A DNA stretch of 64,000 nt from Ditylenchus dipsaci (GCA_004194705.1 SADC01000254.1:1-64000), one strand, 5' to 3'; positions 40,941-53,900 are shown, numbered from the stretch's first letter. A program made the numbers and translations. The notes: generated by a model from the letters alone, not told the origin.

Positions 40941-41359
40941 CAGTGTTTCCAAAAACAGAACACAGAATTAACCACAGAATTTTTAAAAGTGCTCGTAATT
41001 GTGTTTTTTGTATGGTATTTTTGCTAATTTTTTGTGCGTTTTGTTCAGCGTTAAAAGTTGCGGTAGGGGATCATACGCGTTTTGCAAATTTTCCACAAAA
41101 ATAGCAAAACAAATTGATTTTTGTCCCGAAAAGTCAAAAACAGAATTCTGTTTTCTGTTTTTGACTTTTTCAAGACAGAAGTCAAATTTTCTTGCTATTT
41201 TAATGGAAAATTTGCAAAACGCGTATGATCCCCTACCGCAACTTTTAACGCTGAACAAAACGCACAAAAAATTAGCGAAAATACCATACAAAAAACACAA
41301 TTACGAGCACTTTTAAAAATTCTGTGGTTAATTCTGTGTTCTGTTTTTTGGAAACACTG
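40941..41359. mobile_element. hAT-like foldback MITE (unit 2), 8-bp TSD
   Basis: Same element as 33803-34224, with the same GTTTCAAG flanks; three homopolymer differences account for its 3-bp shorter length. Confidence 0.92.
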
Positions 41360-42106
41360 GTTTCAAGTGTAGGTGTAGGGTATGTTTCAGTTGTAGACAT
41401 AGTGTTGAGTATGTGTAGGTGTTATTTTCGGAAACACTGGCCCTGAAGTCTGAATTCTTGCCTCTTTTTAATTTTTTGAAAAAAAACCGATTTGCAGCAA
41501 AAAAGTCTATTTGCAGCAAGAAAAAGTCTTTTTGGTAGCAGAAAAAAGCTTTGTCCAACTAATGTCATAAAAACAAAGAATTTTCATAATCGAAATTTTT
41601 TAACTTCAGTTTTGGCGCAAAAATTTCAAAGATTTTTTCGTATTTTTGTTGTATTTGTGTGATGTATTTTTTATGCGGAAAATATTTTCGATCATAATGG
41701 CTGCAAGACAGAGCCGGAGATTTTTATGAAAAAATTTAAGAGAAAATTTTCATGCTTGACTGCTGCTAGAGAGATTTCTGAGCCAGGATTGTCTTCATTG
41801 TACTTTACTATTTTTCCACCCGACTTAATTCAAAAAATAAACTAAATATTAGGTCGTGCGGATAGTTCTTGCGTTTTTTTTCAAAAAGAATTTATGTGGT
41901 ATTGCGTTCTTACTATAGATTTTTGCAACAAAATTTGAAAGTTGATCTCTAAGCTAAGCTAAGAATCTTAGCTGCAGAAGAAATTGTTTGAAAATAACGC
42001 ACGAACTTTCCGGACGACCTAATATTTTGTTTTTAAAAAATTGTACACGATTAACATAAAAAATAGGAGGTTTGCGTAAATAATAGTTTGCAATGTAAGA
42101 CATGGA

Positions 42107-44427
42107 TCAACTACTTCCAAAATGAAATATTTTCTTTATAAAAGAGGGGACTGGAGAGGAGGCGCCCACCATCTTGTGTTCCATTTTGGTGAGCATTCCT
42201 TCGGCTGCTGTCTTCCCAGTCACTTTGACCACCACCAAGATGTCTGTGTGCATTGCTAGACCAAACCTGCTGGTCAGCTTCACAGAAAATATGCTAGATT
42301 GTTGTTTCTCAAGGTTGCCCTCAAAATGTTGCAGGATCTTGAGAAGACCAGTTAGGCCTTTGAGCTCTTCTTTGCCGTACTGCTCAAGATCACTGGCTAG
42401 TGTGGTGGCGTAAGGCACTGAAATGTGGTAGTTGTAGCATTTTTAAAAATAATAGGGAAAAGGTTTTACATTCTAGAAATATTTTTAACTTTGGAAATAT
42501 TTTAACCAGTATGTCTAGATCAGTTTCGGACAGTTCGTTCCACTTCGAATAGTACTCTTTGACAACTGTGTGGGTGTTCTGGAAATGTCCTGTCACAAGC
42601 ATCTCCCAAATCTGTGAAATTCAATAGTTTAGCTAGTTTAGTTTAGCTTGGTTTAGTTTAGCAAGTAGTTTAGTTTAGCTAGTTAGTTTAGTTTAGCTAG
42701 TTTAGCTAGAAAAAAAGAGTGTGATTTAAAGCGGCTGTTATTTGACAATATTATATTCAATATTCACCACTATTTAACCCGGCGCTCTCAAGTGGGCCAA
42801 GGGTATACATTTATACAGGGTATACACATTTTTATCACGTTTTTAAGCGAATTTTTGCCTTAATTCTGCCTTCTAGCCCAATTTCAAAACAAAATGAACA
42901 AGAAAGCGCAGACATCGGGTTAAAAAAAAGTCGGACCCGTTATATTGAGACCTGACTATATAGCTGTGTACTGTCCACACTATAATTTTTTGTATTTTTG
43001 AAAGAATGGAAATGGGGATAGTCTTTGGTCACAATGAAAAAAGGGATGGGATTTTTTGAATTGAATTTTTTTACAAAATTAAAAATCCAAGCAAACTAGC
43101 CCACCTCAATTATCATGTCTTGCATAGGCTTTGTCAACTTGTAGAAGTCTGCTTTCATGGTCTTGTACAGGACTTGTACGTGCTCCCATCCCGTGGCACA
43201 CTTCTTTTCTAGGTCATGCACAATATCTTCACTCGTACCAAAATTTCTTTTGTTTTTCCACAATTTCAAAGAATTCTCGATTATGCAAGTCCTAGTTTCA
43301 TCTGGTATCTAAAAAACTTTTAAACTTTTATCCAGCTTGAGCATATGCACCCACATTAGCATAGAGCACTTCCCATTCTTCCGGAAAAATGCTCTCAATG
43401 TCGATGACTATCCTGTCAAGGAAGCTTCCATCCCCGCCAAACATTTCTAACAGACCTGACCAAGAGCTTGTTTCATCCTCTTCAGTTACGTAGCCCCAAT
43501 TCCTCCACTACTACTAGAAGAAGATGAAACCTCCTTCCCTCCACCTCCAAAAAGCGACCCCATTTCCGAGGCTATCCATGATCCAAATCCACCTCCAGAT
43601 GATTGCGAATACAAGGTCTCTGACTCCTCTTTCGCTTGTTGCTGTTCTCCTTGCTGTATGTCCATCTCGAGATGGCCTGCGTTCTCCAAAGTTTCTGTCT
43701 CTCCTGCTTCTTCTTGATAGCCTGCTTGCTGGATGTCCACCTCAACATTGCCTCCATCATCAGTGCTTGTGGTCAGCCATGTGCTGGATTCAATTAAATA
43801 TTCAGTGGATTGATGTGATGCAGGGTAGGGAAGCACGTTTTCAAAGAAGTTCTTGACATCTTTCTCGCCCTCAACCACCTGGCTCTTCCAGTTGGTGCTA
43901 CTAAATTGGGGTTGTTGCTGCTCTTGATGGGTAAACTGCATGCCTCCCCAACTAGGAAACATTTTTTGAGGTGGCGGGAAAAGGGTGTTCTCATAGGGGT
44001 CATCATCGGAATGCTCCCTCCACCGCCAAATAGTGGTGGGTGTGGGAAAAAAGACATAGGCGGAGGGTGGGGAAACATGGACATGGCACTAGGCATTCCA
44101 CCACCAAATCCTCCGAAATTCATCATACCCCAAAGTTGGGTGGGGCGGGAAAATTTCCTCCCGTAACTGGTGGTCCTTGAAATCTATTTTCAGAAAAGGA
44201 TTGGCCTCCTCCAGTCCCTGAAAAAAAGAAGGCATGCTAGGTGGTGGCGCTGCAGCGGGGGTAGGAGGGGCTGAAAGTGGAGCAGGTGCAGGAGGGGCTG
44301 GATTGCTTCCAGAAGGCAGTGTGTCGTCCACAGGACCCATTGAATTGCCAACTTGGGCAAGTGCTGCTAATAGGAATACAAACTGAAGAGTCAGACTGGT
44401 TCGATAGTGTAACAGAAGCATGACCAT
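42107..44427 (-). CDS. Gene X (unit 2): unrecognised, probably secreted low-complexity protein
   Basis: Start ATG at 44427 opens a signal-peptide-like segment (LLHYRTSLTLQFVFLLAALAQVGNS). A Pro/Ala linker, a Gly/Phe/Met/Pro-rich region and a Gln/Glu/Ser-rich region follow, with SSSSSSSGGIG. Downstream exons are 43105-43308 (68 codons, phase 0 to 0; ENSLKLWKNKRNFGTSEDIVH..), 42490-42611 (IWEMLVTGHFQNTHTVVK..) and a terminal exon 42107-42417 ending in TGA. Several 1-nt frame breaks occur in the long first exon, at different places from unit 1. No family recognised. Confidence 0.55.
42612..42930. repeat. TTTAGTTTAGC simple repeat and spacer
   Basis: Bases 42628-42712 are a run of TAGTTTAGCTAG-type repeats inside an intron of gene X, followed by AT-rich spacer up to the point where unit 1 and unit 2 become collinear again. 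Confidence 0.7.
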
Positions 44428-46344
44428 TTGTTGATGCACAAATGCTAATCTGTAATAGCTCAAGCCTCAAAATGGCAGAATTATTTTTGCGGAAATGAAA
44501 TTCTCGCGAAATAGATGGAACCATAGTTTCACGAAATTCGGCGCTGGGAGCCGACACCGGCACCAGCGCCCTAATTTTTCGGACGACTAACCGGCGCCGG
44601 TGCCATTGCTGGCGTCGGCGATAAAAAATGACGTATTTTTTCAACAACTTGTAAAATTCTCTCAATAAACGACTAAATTCCTTAGAAAATGTTATGAATG
44701 TAAATATAATTTGTGTTTTGAGCAAAATATTGAACATATTTCGCAGGATGTATTTATTTATTTACTTACTGCAAAAAAATAATTTTTCACACAATGGGCA
44801 CCAACCTTGAGAATTTTTGGGCCCGGCGCCATTTTCTAAGGTTTCTAACAAAAAATCCCTAAATTAAATTCTAGGCTTTGTTTTGTTAGAAATCAAGTTG
44901 AAAAATCCGTATAGAAGTTCAATAATTTGGGAAAATTTTTTGAATTGGCGGGGACGAATTTTGAACAGGTGAGCATGCCCCTTTAACGTCGAATTACAGC
45001 TGTTTGCAACTGCAGTGCGGTTTTTCGGCATTATTGACATCACTGCGTCGAGGCAAATGAGGTATAGACTATTAAATCAAATTTTTATTATTCTCGACTT
45101 TTTAAAAAACCTTTTTCGTATTTTATTTTAAAAAAATGTGTTTGCAAATGATGCATTACTAAAAATGAAAAAATAAAATAAACAACATATGCCAAAATCC
45201 CACTTGAAATTCATGTCCCTTTGAATAAAATGTTGGAAAAAAGATTCACAATAATCATTGTTCACTAACCAAAAAGAGTTCACACCAAATAAATAAGGCA
45301 AATTGAAAATTGAGTATTTCTTTTACTGGAACTGTTCCTTTTGTCACGCTTCTTTGATATAGTAAATCTGCAACCAACTTTTCACCAAAAAGACTGAATT
45401 TGTATTTGTATTGACAGCAGATGGTTTCCTAGCTGGCTTGTCCAGTCCATTTCGAAGTTGCTAATAAGAAACTGAGATCTAAACATTTCAAATGCTACCT
45501 TTTACGCAATTTAAACTCTTTTATTTAAATATGTTTTATTTACTTTATCTTCTTCAATGACGTCAGATCAAACACACACAACTAACAACAACCAAACGGT
45601 TTTTGCAAAACTCACATTGGCCGGCCAATTGGCCACAACACTACTAGATAATTAAATTGGTCAAGTGCACATCCCTAAATTTTTAGAATGTTGGCTAAAA
45701 CTTTAATAACTTTCAAATGCTCAAAATTTGTAAAAAATTAATTAATGGTTTCCATGATTTTATTGTCTTTTGTAGAGTGTAGCCCTGTATCTGTAGTTCC
45801 TAATGAGCTTTTGTTAGCTATCAACTGACCCTTCGTGGTTGAAAAAAGCTAGAGGAAAGTAAGCTTTTATCAAACAGGAGTTGTAACTTGTTTTAGTTGA
45901 TAGCTCATTAGAAACTAGAAATGCAGGACTAAACAGGGTGCTCAGATGGAACATTGAAAAAGCAGGATTTTAATTCCAAAAAGGCAGGAGTTTGAACCAA
46001 AAAATTTCGAAAAACAGAAATGAGCATGTTCCCAGTTTTAAGTCGCGGACAAAATCTAGATATTGTCCGAGTATATAGATATTGTCCGAGTATATACAGG
46101 GCGAGTCAGGAACTTCGAGCAGTTTTCTGGCTAAAACTCCTGCGGTTTGAGTCTCTCATTGGTTGAATGGATTTTGTGTTAATATCTTAATGCTTGAGAT
46201 GCACATTGTTTGAATCTTCAATTGGATTGGATTTTGTGAATCTCTGGTTAAACCTTTCAATGGTTTAGAATTCCTTTGTTGTACTTGGATACCACCGTTC
46301 GATTGTATTAAGGTAAACATTTAAGAAATTCTTTGGGTTTTTAC
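44428..46344. other. Unit 2 spacer with repeat fragments
   Basis: Collinear with 36546-38463: a GCGCCGGY patch (44535-44640), the MITE fragment at 44825-44985 and the inverted repeat near 45780-45925. No exon. Confidence 0.45.
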
Positions 46345-46801
46345 TAGGCTTGGGCGCCGGATCGGAATCCGGTCAGGATTTTTCCCGGATTTTTTGTTGC
46401 AGCTTCCACCGGATTCGCTCATAACTCAACACCCGCTGCACATATCTCTTATTTTCCCATAGACGTGTAGCGTATGGATTTTTCTACAAACTGAATATAA
46501 ACATTCTAGGTTTACACCGTAAAATATAATTTTTTCACTATTTTCTACGAAAATCCGGAACCGGATTCCGGCATGCCGGATTTTAATCCGGTACCAGATT
46601 TGAATCCGGTATGCCGGAATCCGGATTTACTCATAATTCAGCGACCACTGCACATATATCTTTGATCGATTTTGAAACGTGTAGCCAATGACTTCCTCTA
46701 CAAAATAAGTACAAAAAATTTACGTAGATACCTAAAATATACTGTTGCCACTGTTGTTCATAAAAATCCGAAGCCGGATTCCGGTCCGGTGCCCAAGCCT
46801 A
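46345..46801. mobile_element. CCGGAATCCGG hAT-like MITE (unit 2), 8-bp TSD
   Basis: TIR TAGGCTTGGGCRCCGG with the exact 8-bp duplication GTTTTTAC at 46337-46344 and 46802-46809. Copy of 38464-38918. Confidence 0.9.
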
Positions 46802-47074
46802 GTTTTTACGAAAATAGGAAACCAAGGCATAGTATTTGGCCATATTTGGCCCATTTGCAACTACAACCCTAGTCAAAAATAAGTTCCGAAAAAAATTGCC
46901 CCATTTTTATATAAAAATCTATGAGAACTTCAATCATTTTTACAACAATATTCAATAACAATCGAAATAGTGGTTTGAGTGTTATCTCATGATCTTCCGC
47001 ATTGATTTCCTTATCCTAAACAAGCAAATTGTAAGCTGAGCAACAAATTTGGGTGCAATGCACACCCTCTAAAA

Positions 47075-47446
47075 TTACTTATGTGTGAGATGGCTGTGTT
47101 TTCTTCTGGTGTGCATCTTGCTGTTTTCCTGCTGTTGTTGGTTGTCCACTAGTCTGTCACTGTCCACCCTTAGCAAACCAGGCAGAACTCCTAGCAAAGG
47201 AGGGTATATTGTAGTTCCAAGGCCTAGCACTCCATTAAACAGTCCAACAGGTCTGAATTGTTCAGGTAGAGGCACTGCTTTAGGCGGCAATGGAGGCTGC
47301 CACCCATTCCTACTGCTAGTACAATTCCTTTCATCACTGCTGATGGTGTAGGAGGGGAAGCACTTGCTGGGGCACGTCTTTTGCTCTCCTGCTGTAATTG
47401 TGTGATAATCCATGATATTTACAATTACTTTTTGGCACATTGTCAC
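47075..47446 (-). CDS. Gene X upstream open frame (unit 2), unknown product
   Basis: A 123-codon ATG-to-stop frame: Cys-containing N-terminus (MCQKVIVNIMDYH), a QPPLPPKAVPLPEQFRPVG segment and a Gln-rich tail. It may be a 5' exon of gene X or an independent small gene. An opposite-strand open frame overlaps it and lacks an ATG. Confidence 0.35.
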   Translation of the reverse strand: MTMCQKVIVNIMDYHTITAGEQKTCPSKCFPSYTISSDERNCTSSRNGWQPPLPPKAVPLPEQFRPVGLFNGVLGLGTTIYPPLLGVLPGLLRVDSDRLVDNQQQQENSKMHTRRKHSHLTHK

Positions 47447-47539
47447 TCTATATTTTCACCGAACTATTTACGCAATGAAAGTTTTGACTTCATAGCAAAC
47501 CTCTTGAAATTTTTTAAACATCTTCGTGTTTTGTAACAC

Positions 47540-49756
47540 AGTCAAACTCATCTCTTAATGCATCCGCAGTACTTGAAACAATACGAGACGATGGAAAAAG
47601 AAGAGGAAGCAAAAAAGAAGGCAATGAAGCTCTCTATGAAGCAATTTTTGATCAGAGAGACTGGTACTATTCATTTTTTTGGTGATTGCTTTTTAGAATA
47701 TCATTTAAATTGTCTCAGGAGAAGTATCAGGAGCTTTTAGGAAGAAAGCATTACTCGGAATGGGCCCTGCCGCGTATCTATTCCGCTGTGAAAAAAGCAG
47801 TTATGTCTTGGCTCGAGGATTGCATGGCTCTGTCGTTCACTTCTGACATATGGTCAGGCTCAATAGAAAGCTTCATGAGGTTAGTATAATTTTCAATAAT
47901 AAATATCTAACAAAATTGCTACATTTAGTCTTACTGCTCACGGGATCGACTAGAGTTGGTAGCCTCAAAAGTTTGTGCTCTGCGTTCGACACTTCCCTGG
48001 GAGTCATAACTTTGAAACAATTGGTGAGATAGTGGACAAGATGCTTACAGAATGGGGAATTAAGCAGCTGAAGCGACACGTCTTTGTACGTTATGAAGGA
48101 AGTAATATGAAGAAGGTATTTAGTTGGCCGAATTCGGGGAATTTTAGAATTTGTTCAGGCTTTCGAAGAAGGCGGGCATCTCCATGCCGACTGCGGTGCT
48201 CACAAATTAAATCTGGTGGGTACAAACTCCTTGTTCAAAAATGCCGAAACAAAGTCGATGCTGGAATCTTGTCGTAAACTTGTAGGTCACTTCAGTCATT
48301 CTACACTTGCTAAAGATCGACTAAAAGATGAGCAGAAGAGCGCGGGTTTGAAAGAACATCGAATCTTACAGGTACTAAAGTTCGTTCAAATCAACTATTG
48401 AGTTATTGAATGCTTTAGGATGAACCAACCAGATGGAATTCAAGCTTCTACATGGGTTCTCGATTGCTGGAGCAAAGAACCGCCATCGATCTCTTCCTGG
48501 CAAGGCACAACAAACGAAACTTGGAATTGACAAGAGAAAAATGGAGCTTGCTCGAGAGGGTTGTAAAAATCTTGGATCCACTAGAATTGGCTTCAAAGCA
48601 GATTCGCAGAAAAGATGAGCCTATTTTCGTTCAGTTTCCAATTGCGAGGGCTCTCACCGCAGACATGTACGCAATCGAGGATCCTGGTCTACAATAATTG
48701 CGTGCCTCTGTTTTGGGTAGTGCTGACGACGATGCGATGTATCGCATCGCAACATCGCATCGCACGCAGCAAATTTGGGCTAAAAACATCGCATCGCAAC
48801 ATCGCACGCAAACTTTCAAAAAACATCGCACATCGCATCGCAAATTTGAAATGACCTCGCCTTGCTTTTTCAAATTTTATTTAGTCCCAACAATGTTGCG
48901 ATGCTATGTATCGCATCGCAACATCGCATCGCACGCAGCAAATTTGGGCTAAAAACATCGCATCGCAACATCGCACGCAAATTTTTCAAAACATCGCATA
49001 TCGCATCGCAAGCCAGGGAGGTCCAAATACATCGCATCGCAACATCGCAAAAAGGCAAATCGTCAGCTCTAGTTTTGGGATTGTTGATACAAAAATTTGA
49101 CGTTGAGAATGAAAAGTAGGCAATAATATTAGGCGGGTTCAAGTAATTTTGTATTCTGAATTCATGTTGTAGCCATTTTTCTCGACCCGAGGTTCAAGAA
49201 TGCAATTGCGACAGATAAGATGCGATTCAACTCTGATGTATGTTCTTGGCTGTTGGAAGAGTGTGAGAAAATTATTGGGACAAATGAAGGTAATTTAAAA
49301 AATAATTGTTGCACCTAATTTACAATAATTTTCCAGATCTACATTCACCGGTGGCAAAATCTTTCTTTGGTCGCCATAGTCAGCTATTCGACGATGATGG
49401 AGGAGAAGACGAGCGCTCAACTGACGTCATAATTTGAATGAAGTCGTATGGAAAGCAGAAGCGCATCAATTTGGAGGAGAATCCATTGCTGTATTTGAAG
49501 GTATTTTTTACAAATACGGGATTTAGCTGCTTTACCTAATTTTGACTTTTCTTAGAACAATGAAAAGACGTATCCGATTCTCGCCAAGATAGCTTGTCGA
49601 TTCCTCTCTACTCCAGCAACAAGCGAGCCTAGCGAACAGCTATTTTCTGTTGCTCGTGACGTGTACGACTACAGACGATCAAATTTGAGTCCAGAAAATG
49701 CGGAAATGCTGATTTTCCTGAACAAAAATCTTCCTTTGTTGAACTTCAAATATTAG
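47540..49756 (+). pseudogene. hAT-family transposase, decayed
   Basis: Short exons separated by 44-55-nt introns. Landmarks: HPQYLKQYETMEKEEEAKKK (47560-47620), KYQELLGRKHYSEWALPRI, SFTSDIWSGSIESFM (RNase-H-fold strand with Asp), TAHGID followed by two in-frame stops, HLHADCGAHKLNLV (the C..H motif), RWNSSFYMGSRLLE, LDPRFKN and the C-terminal dimerisation motif [43 protein letters not shown] (as separate blocks, ending with TAG at 49756). A MITE splits it at 48718-49071. The two nonsense codons argue that it is inactive. Confidence 0.85.
48718..49071. mobile_element. hAT MITE inside the hAT transposase, 8-bp TSD
   Basis: TIR TAGTGCTGACGA/TCGTCAGCTCTA with the perfect 8-bp duplication GTTTTGGG (48710-48717; 49072-49079). 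The body is two long direct repeats dense in CATCGCATCGCAACATCGC, the same word that fills the subterminal region of the surrounding hAT element, so the MITE is probably a non-autonomous relative of its host. Confidence 0.92.
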
Positions 49757-50061
49757 TGTCTTGTTGTAAAAAGTACGATGTATGCATGTCAATAAAGCGG
49801 AAAATTTATTATTATGGTCATTTAATGTAGCCGTAGTCGTTTAGAAAAAAATATCGCATATCGCAGCGATATATCGCACCTCGACTTTTAGAAATATCGC
49901 ATATCGCAATCGCATCCAGGTGAGGCTGAAAATATCGCATCGCATATATCGCATGAAGCCAAATGCGCATCACTACTTTTTGGCTGGTTTACTGGCGTGT
50001 CGCACAGTGTTTAAAATCTATAAATTAACCGATTGCGATAAAAAAATGCCTGTTTGTTTAA

Positions 50062-50539
50062 AGGAGGGGTGAAAGCTGTTAAGGAGATGGTCTCGACACG
50101 AAAGGATTATTTCAAGTTTTGTGTTGTTTAAATGTTGTTTTGGAGCCATATTTGGTCGATAATCCGGCGTTGTGGCTCCAAAGTTTGGAGTCCAAACAAT
50201 CTTGTGCAAAATTAAAATTTGGATCAGCATCATCAATATCAGAATTCAAAAATTTCTTCAAAAAATGCCCTAACAATCGAAATTTAACAAGAAACTGATC
50301 AAACTTTTCTCGATGGTTTTTCCTCTTTCCCTTTTCCGTTTTTAATGCATTTTTCGAGAGAAATCCAAAATTCTGATATTGATGATGCTAATACAACTTT
50401 TGACTCTGCACAAGTTTGTCTGGTAAAGTATCACCAAGTTGTCGACAAAATATGGCTCTAAAACCACATTTAAACAACACAAAACGTGGATGAATCCTTC
50501 GGTGTCGAGACTATCTCCTTAAAAGTTTTCACCCCTCCT
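50062..50539. mobile_element. TTAA-type MITE (Kolobok-like), copy 2
   Basis: TIR AGGAGGGGTGAAAGCTG with TTAA at 50058-50061 and 50540-50543. The TIRs extend over GTTAAGGAGATGGTCTCGACAC and ATTTAAACAACAC blocks on both arms. Intact relative of 9432-10646. No coding capacity. Confidence 0.88.
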
Positions 50540-50809
50540 TTAAAAAAATTTACAAAAAGTTTCAAATATTCATGTAGAGGAACAATTTTCCTACACAAAT
50601 TTACAAAAAATTCAAAATCTGCAACGATTTTGTAAATTTTTTTGAACCAGCAGCCGGAAAAATAATTTCATTGGACTAGATAAATTTATAGCTTTGGAAC
50701 ACCATGAGGTAATATTTAATCAAGGCTTAGCTGTAACCGTGTGCCTCAAATGTGACTGCCTTACACAAAACCTCCAAACGTCACTATGCCTTTTTCAAGT
50801 TGTACTGAC

Positions 50810-50965
50810 CGATGGTGGTGGAGACGTAGGAATCGCTGGTTCATCTATCCCATAGCAACTTTCAAATGAAGCATAGTCGACCAGGGCTTCATTCTCGTCC
50901 ACAAAGAAAGCTGGGGCGGTTTCTCTACTCTCGGAGTTCAGTATACAGTTGTTGGTGTTGTTTTC
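50810..50965 (-). CDS. PAN gene, exon 8 in window
   Basis: 156 nt, 52 codons, phase 0 to 0: ENNTNNCILNSESRETAPAFF, then DYASFESCYG, then a Pro-rich end. It completes the PAN repeat begun in the preceding exon. Acceptor ATTATAG, donor TCG/GTCAGT. Confidence 0.8.
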
Positions 50966-53900
50966 CTATAATTGCAATAATTTTATTTATTTTTATAGAA
51001 GTAGTGGCTCTATATTTTGTCCCTGTGCAATATTTTTTTCTCCCACGTGCCTCGAAAAGTATTTTCATGCACGTTTATGTCGTTGATATAAATATTCGGC
51101 ATACCATATTTCCTCTAATAGGCCCACATGTAGGGTTTATTTTTTGACTGCCCTTCAGCATGTGGACTTATTAGAGTATGTGGGTTTTATGAAGCATGTG
51201 GGTCTATTAGAGTAAAGATGGTACATATATAAATCGACCGTCAACCTTAAAATTCAACAGCTTGTAGTACCCGACCACGGTTAGCAAACTAGACCACCAC
51301 ACTTCACATTGCAAGGGATTGCAGAAAATGTACATAGATTTGTCTAACATATTATGAAGTTAAAATACACGAACTTCAACTTCCCTAAACCCTTGTGTGT
51401 GTCTTTAAAAAGTGGAGTGCTAACCCACTGCGCTACACGTGTAGTACTTTAGATATAGTCGTAACTTTACATGTAACTTTACAAGGAATCGATATTTGGA
51501 CCGGAACTTGAGTTTTGTAAAAACCGGAACCGCAATCGGAATCGGAATTCCACTTTTGCCGAAACCACAACCGGAGCCGAAATAAAGAAGTTTTTGAAAA
51601 AAAATCGCTGCCGGTTTACATTATTTTTTTGTTTCTTTTGATATTTGACACGAAAAATTCGTTCAAAAGTTGAAAATACCGTATTTTCTCTATTAATTAC
51701 CCCGGGGTAATTATTTTTCAACCCTCAAAAAATCGGAAAAAAATTATTTTGATTTTCAAATTTTTGGGTGCTGAACCAAAACCTAAAAAGTGGAATCAAC
51801 TAATATGGTGGTGATTAAGAAAACGCACAAAACAGATCTGCAAAATAATTTTTTTGAGCTGAGGTACAGGGTGCCTATGGAGGGTAATTAATAGAGAGAG
51901 GGTAATTATTATTGTGGTTATAAATAGAGAAAATACGGTACACGTTCAAAATCAGCCGAGAAGGAGCAAAATTATGATAGAGTTGAGCTCGGAATTGATA
52001 TTTGGACTGGAACCGGAATTTTAGTTTTGCAAAAACCGGAATCACATATTTTTTCGCGACCAGAATCCAAAAAAGGACTGGAATTTCTATAAACCGGAAC
52101 TGGAATTCGGGCTAACTCTACTTCAAATATATGTAACACCTTAATTGTATAATGTGCTGGTATTGGACGCGCAGCGGATAGCAGTTGGATCCAAAAATCC
52201 ACTTTGGAGGACCAAGGCAATTTTTTGCTGAAAATGGGTAAAAAGTGTATATAATTTTTTTGACTTATAAAAAAATTGCAAAAATTAACAGCAGGAGAGA
52301 CCAAAGCGTGTTATTGGAAAACCCCTAACACGTATGTATGCAGAGTATGCATGGATATGCATGCAGAGCCAAAACAATTGTATTTTAATTGGAAAAATAG
52401 AAAAGTAAAAAAAAATTGTGTCATTAAGGCGTCAGCTCAACCCTGGAAAAAAAATCGCTCACCTCATAGAAAAACATAATTGACTTGCAGGCCAACTGGT
52501 CCCCTCCCGCCGACCTGTTGTTTATGGCCAGTTGACGGTCCATGAAGCACATCTCTATGCACTCTATGAATGAGCTGGCTAGCTTGGAAGTTATGGCGAA
52601 TCCCAGCAGAGTCTTTTGGGGGTAGCGCACTACTGGGTAGCCCTTGCACAACTCCACCAAGTCCACTGGAAAACAGTATAATCAATTAGATATATGGGCT
52701 TGAGTATAGAATCTCCCCCCCACGGGGACTGATCAGATCGAGGAGATAACATCATATTCGTGTTTCTCGACCCCGATTTCATGAAAAGCCGGCTGTTTTT
52801 TGGTTCTGAGAAAAAAAAATTTTCGATCCACAGGGAGGGTATCATGGTTTTTTAGTCAAAATTTGAAAAATTTGAATTGGCGCCTTTTGAATTTTAGAGG
52901 GATTAAGGGCTGTATAGGGAGGGGAAGGGAATAAAAGGGGCCACTAATGACTCAGGGCCCACTAACAAGAAGATGTTGAACATAGTTTTGAATACTGGGC
53001 CTACCGCATAAATAACTCTGGTATGCATGTTTTTTCATGCATCCAGAGTCGCTTTCGAGTGATTTGTGTCTAAGGTATGTGGGTGTGCGCATCTCAACTC
53101 CAAGCCCCCAAGCCCCCTGCGCCCCCGAACTCTATACTGCAACCGATATATGGACTACAAACGTGGCAACAGTAAACAACCAACTGAGTATACAGCCCTT
53201 TTCGTAGTGGTTGTGGGATGCATCAGGTATCAAGTGCACATTGCCATCCAGATCGTTGCCAGAACCATACAATTGACATTGCGCCTCCTGCACATTGTAG
53301 GTAGCTGCCACACACTCATAGGGACTTCTGCCTCTTGCCTACGATAAATTCATTCAGGCTCAATTTGAAAACACTCCTCAAGTTATGTATTTATCTTCTC
53401 AAATTTTCAAAACTCGTTGTTCTTGCTAAGCTTTGCATTTTTTGCACCACCGTGTAGCCCTGAAATTATAGTCTCTAATTTTGTGAATACTTTCTTGATG
53501 TGATCTAAAAATTTGAAGAAAAATTGGTTTTCATAAAACTACCACTAATTTTTCAAAATTAATTTTTCTCCAATTTTTATGCATCATATCAAGCCAGTTG
53601 ACACTTCATTAGAAACTAGAATCGCATGGCTACACGCTCGTATAAGAAAAATAAAATACTGTTGAGAGCCTCGCAAGAACAACGAGTTTTAAATATTTTA
53701 GGAGATAAACATATAATTTGAGGAGTGTTTTCACTTATAACCGATTCAATTATAATATACCGTGTAACCTTTTTTAGCCCATTTCTGCCGGAATTAAATT
53801 TCAGAAAATTGACAATTTTGTTTTTCAGCTGAAATAGCCATTTTCACGGGGTGAAATGGTTGGGTTTATTTAAAAAATGCAGTCAGGAAGTGGTTAGGAT

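Larger units (their letters stand above)
39818..47705. repeat. Tandem duplication, unit 2 (7888 bp)
   Basis: Second copy of 32682-39817. It retains about 750 bp (roughly 42130-42925) that unit 1 lacks, including the last two exons of gene X. It runs on its right into the full hAT transposase, of which unit 1 keeps only the first exon (39662-39788). Confidence 0.9.
47540..49975 (+). mobile_element. hAT transposon body with right terminus
   Basis: It carries a decayed hAT transposase and ends at 49975 in CATCACTA, the inverse of TAGTGATGCGCATTTGG, a hAT-type TIR. The subterminal region 49850-49960 is packed with ATATCGCATCGC motifs. The left end was not located; the coding region starts at the tandem-duplication breakpoint, so the left part may be lost. 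Confidence 0.7.

Noticed and set aside
49976..49983. CTTTTTGG as the right TSD of the hAT element, matching a CTTTTTGG at 41528
   Set aside because: The sequence following the left occurrence (TAGCAGAAAA) does not match the TIR TAGTGATGCG, so the match is probably chance.
51385..51445. tRNA gene on the minus strand
   Set aside because: Good A box but no matching B box or cloverleaf; treated as a remnant.
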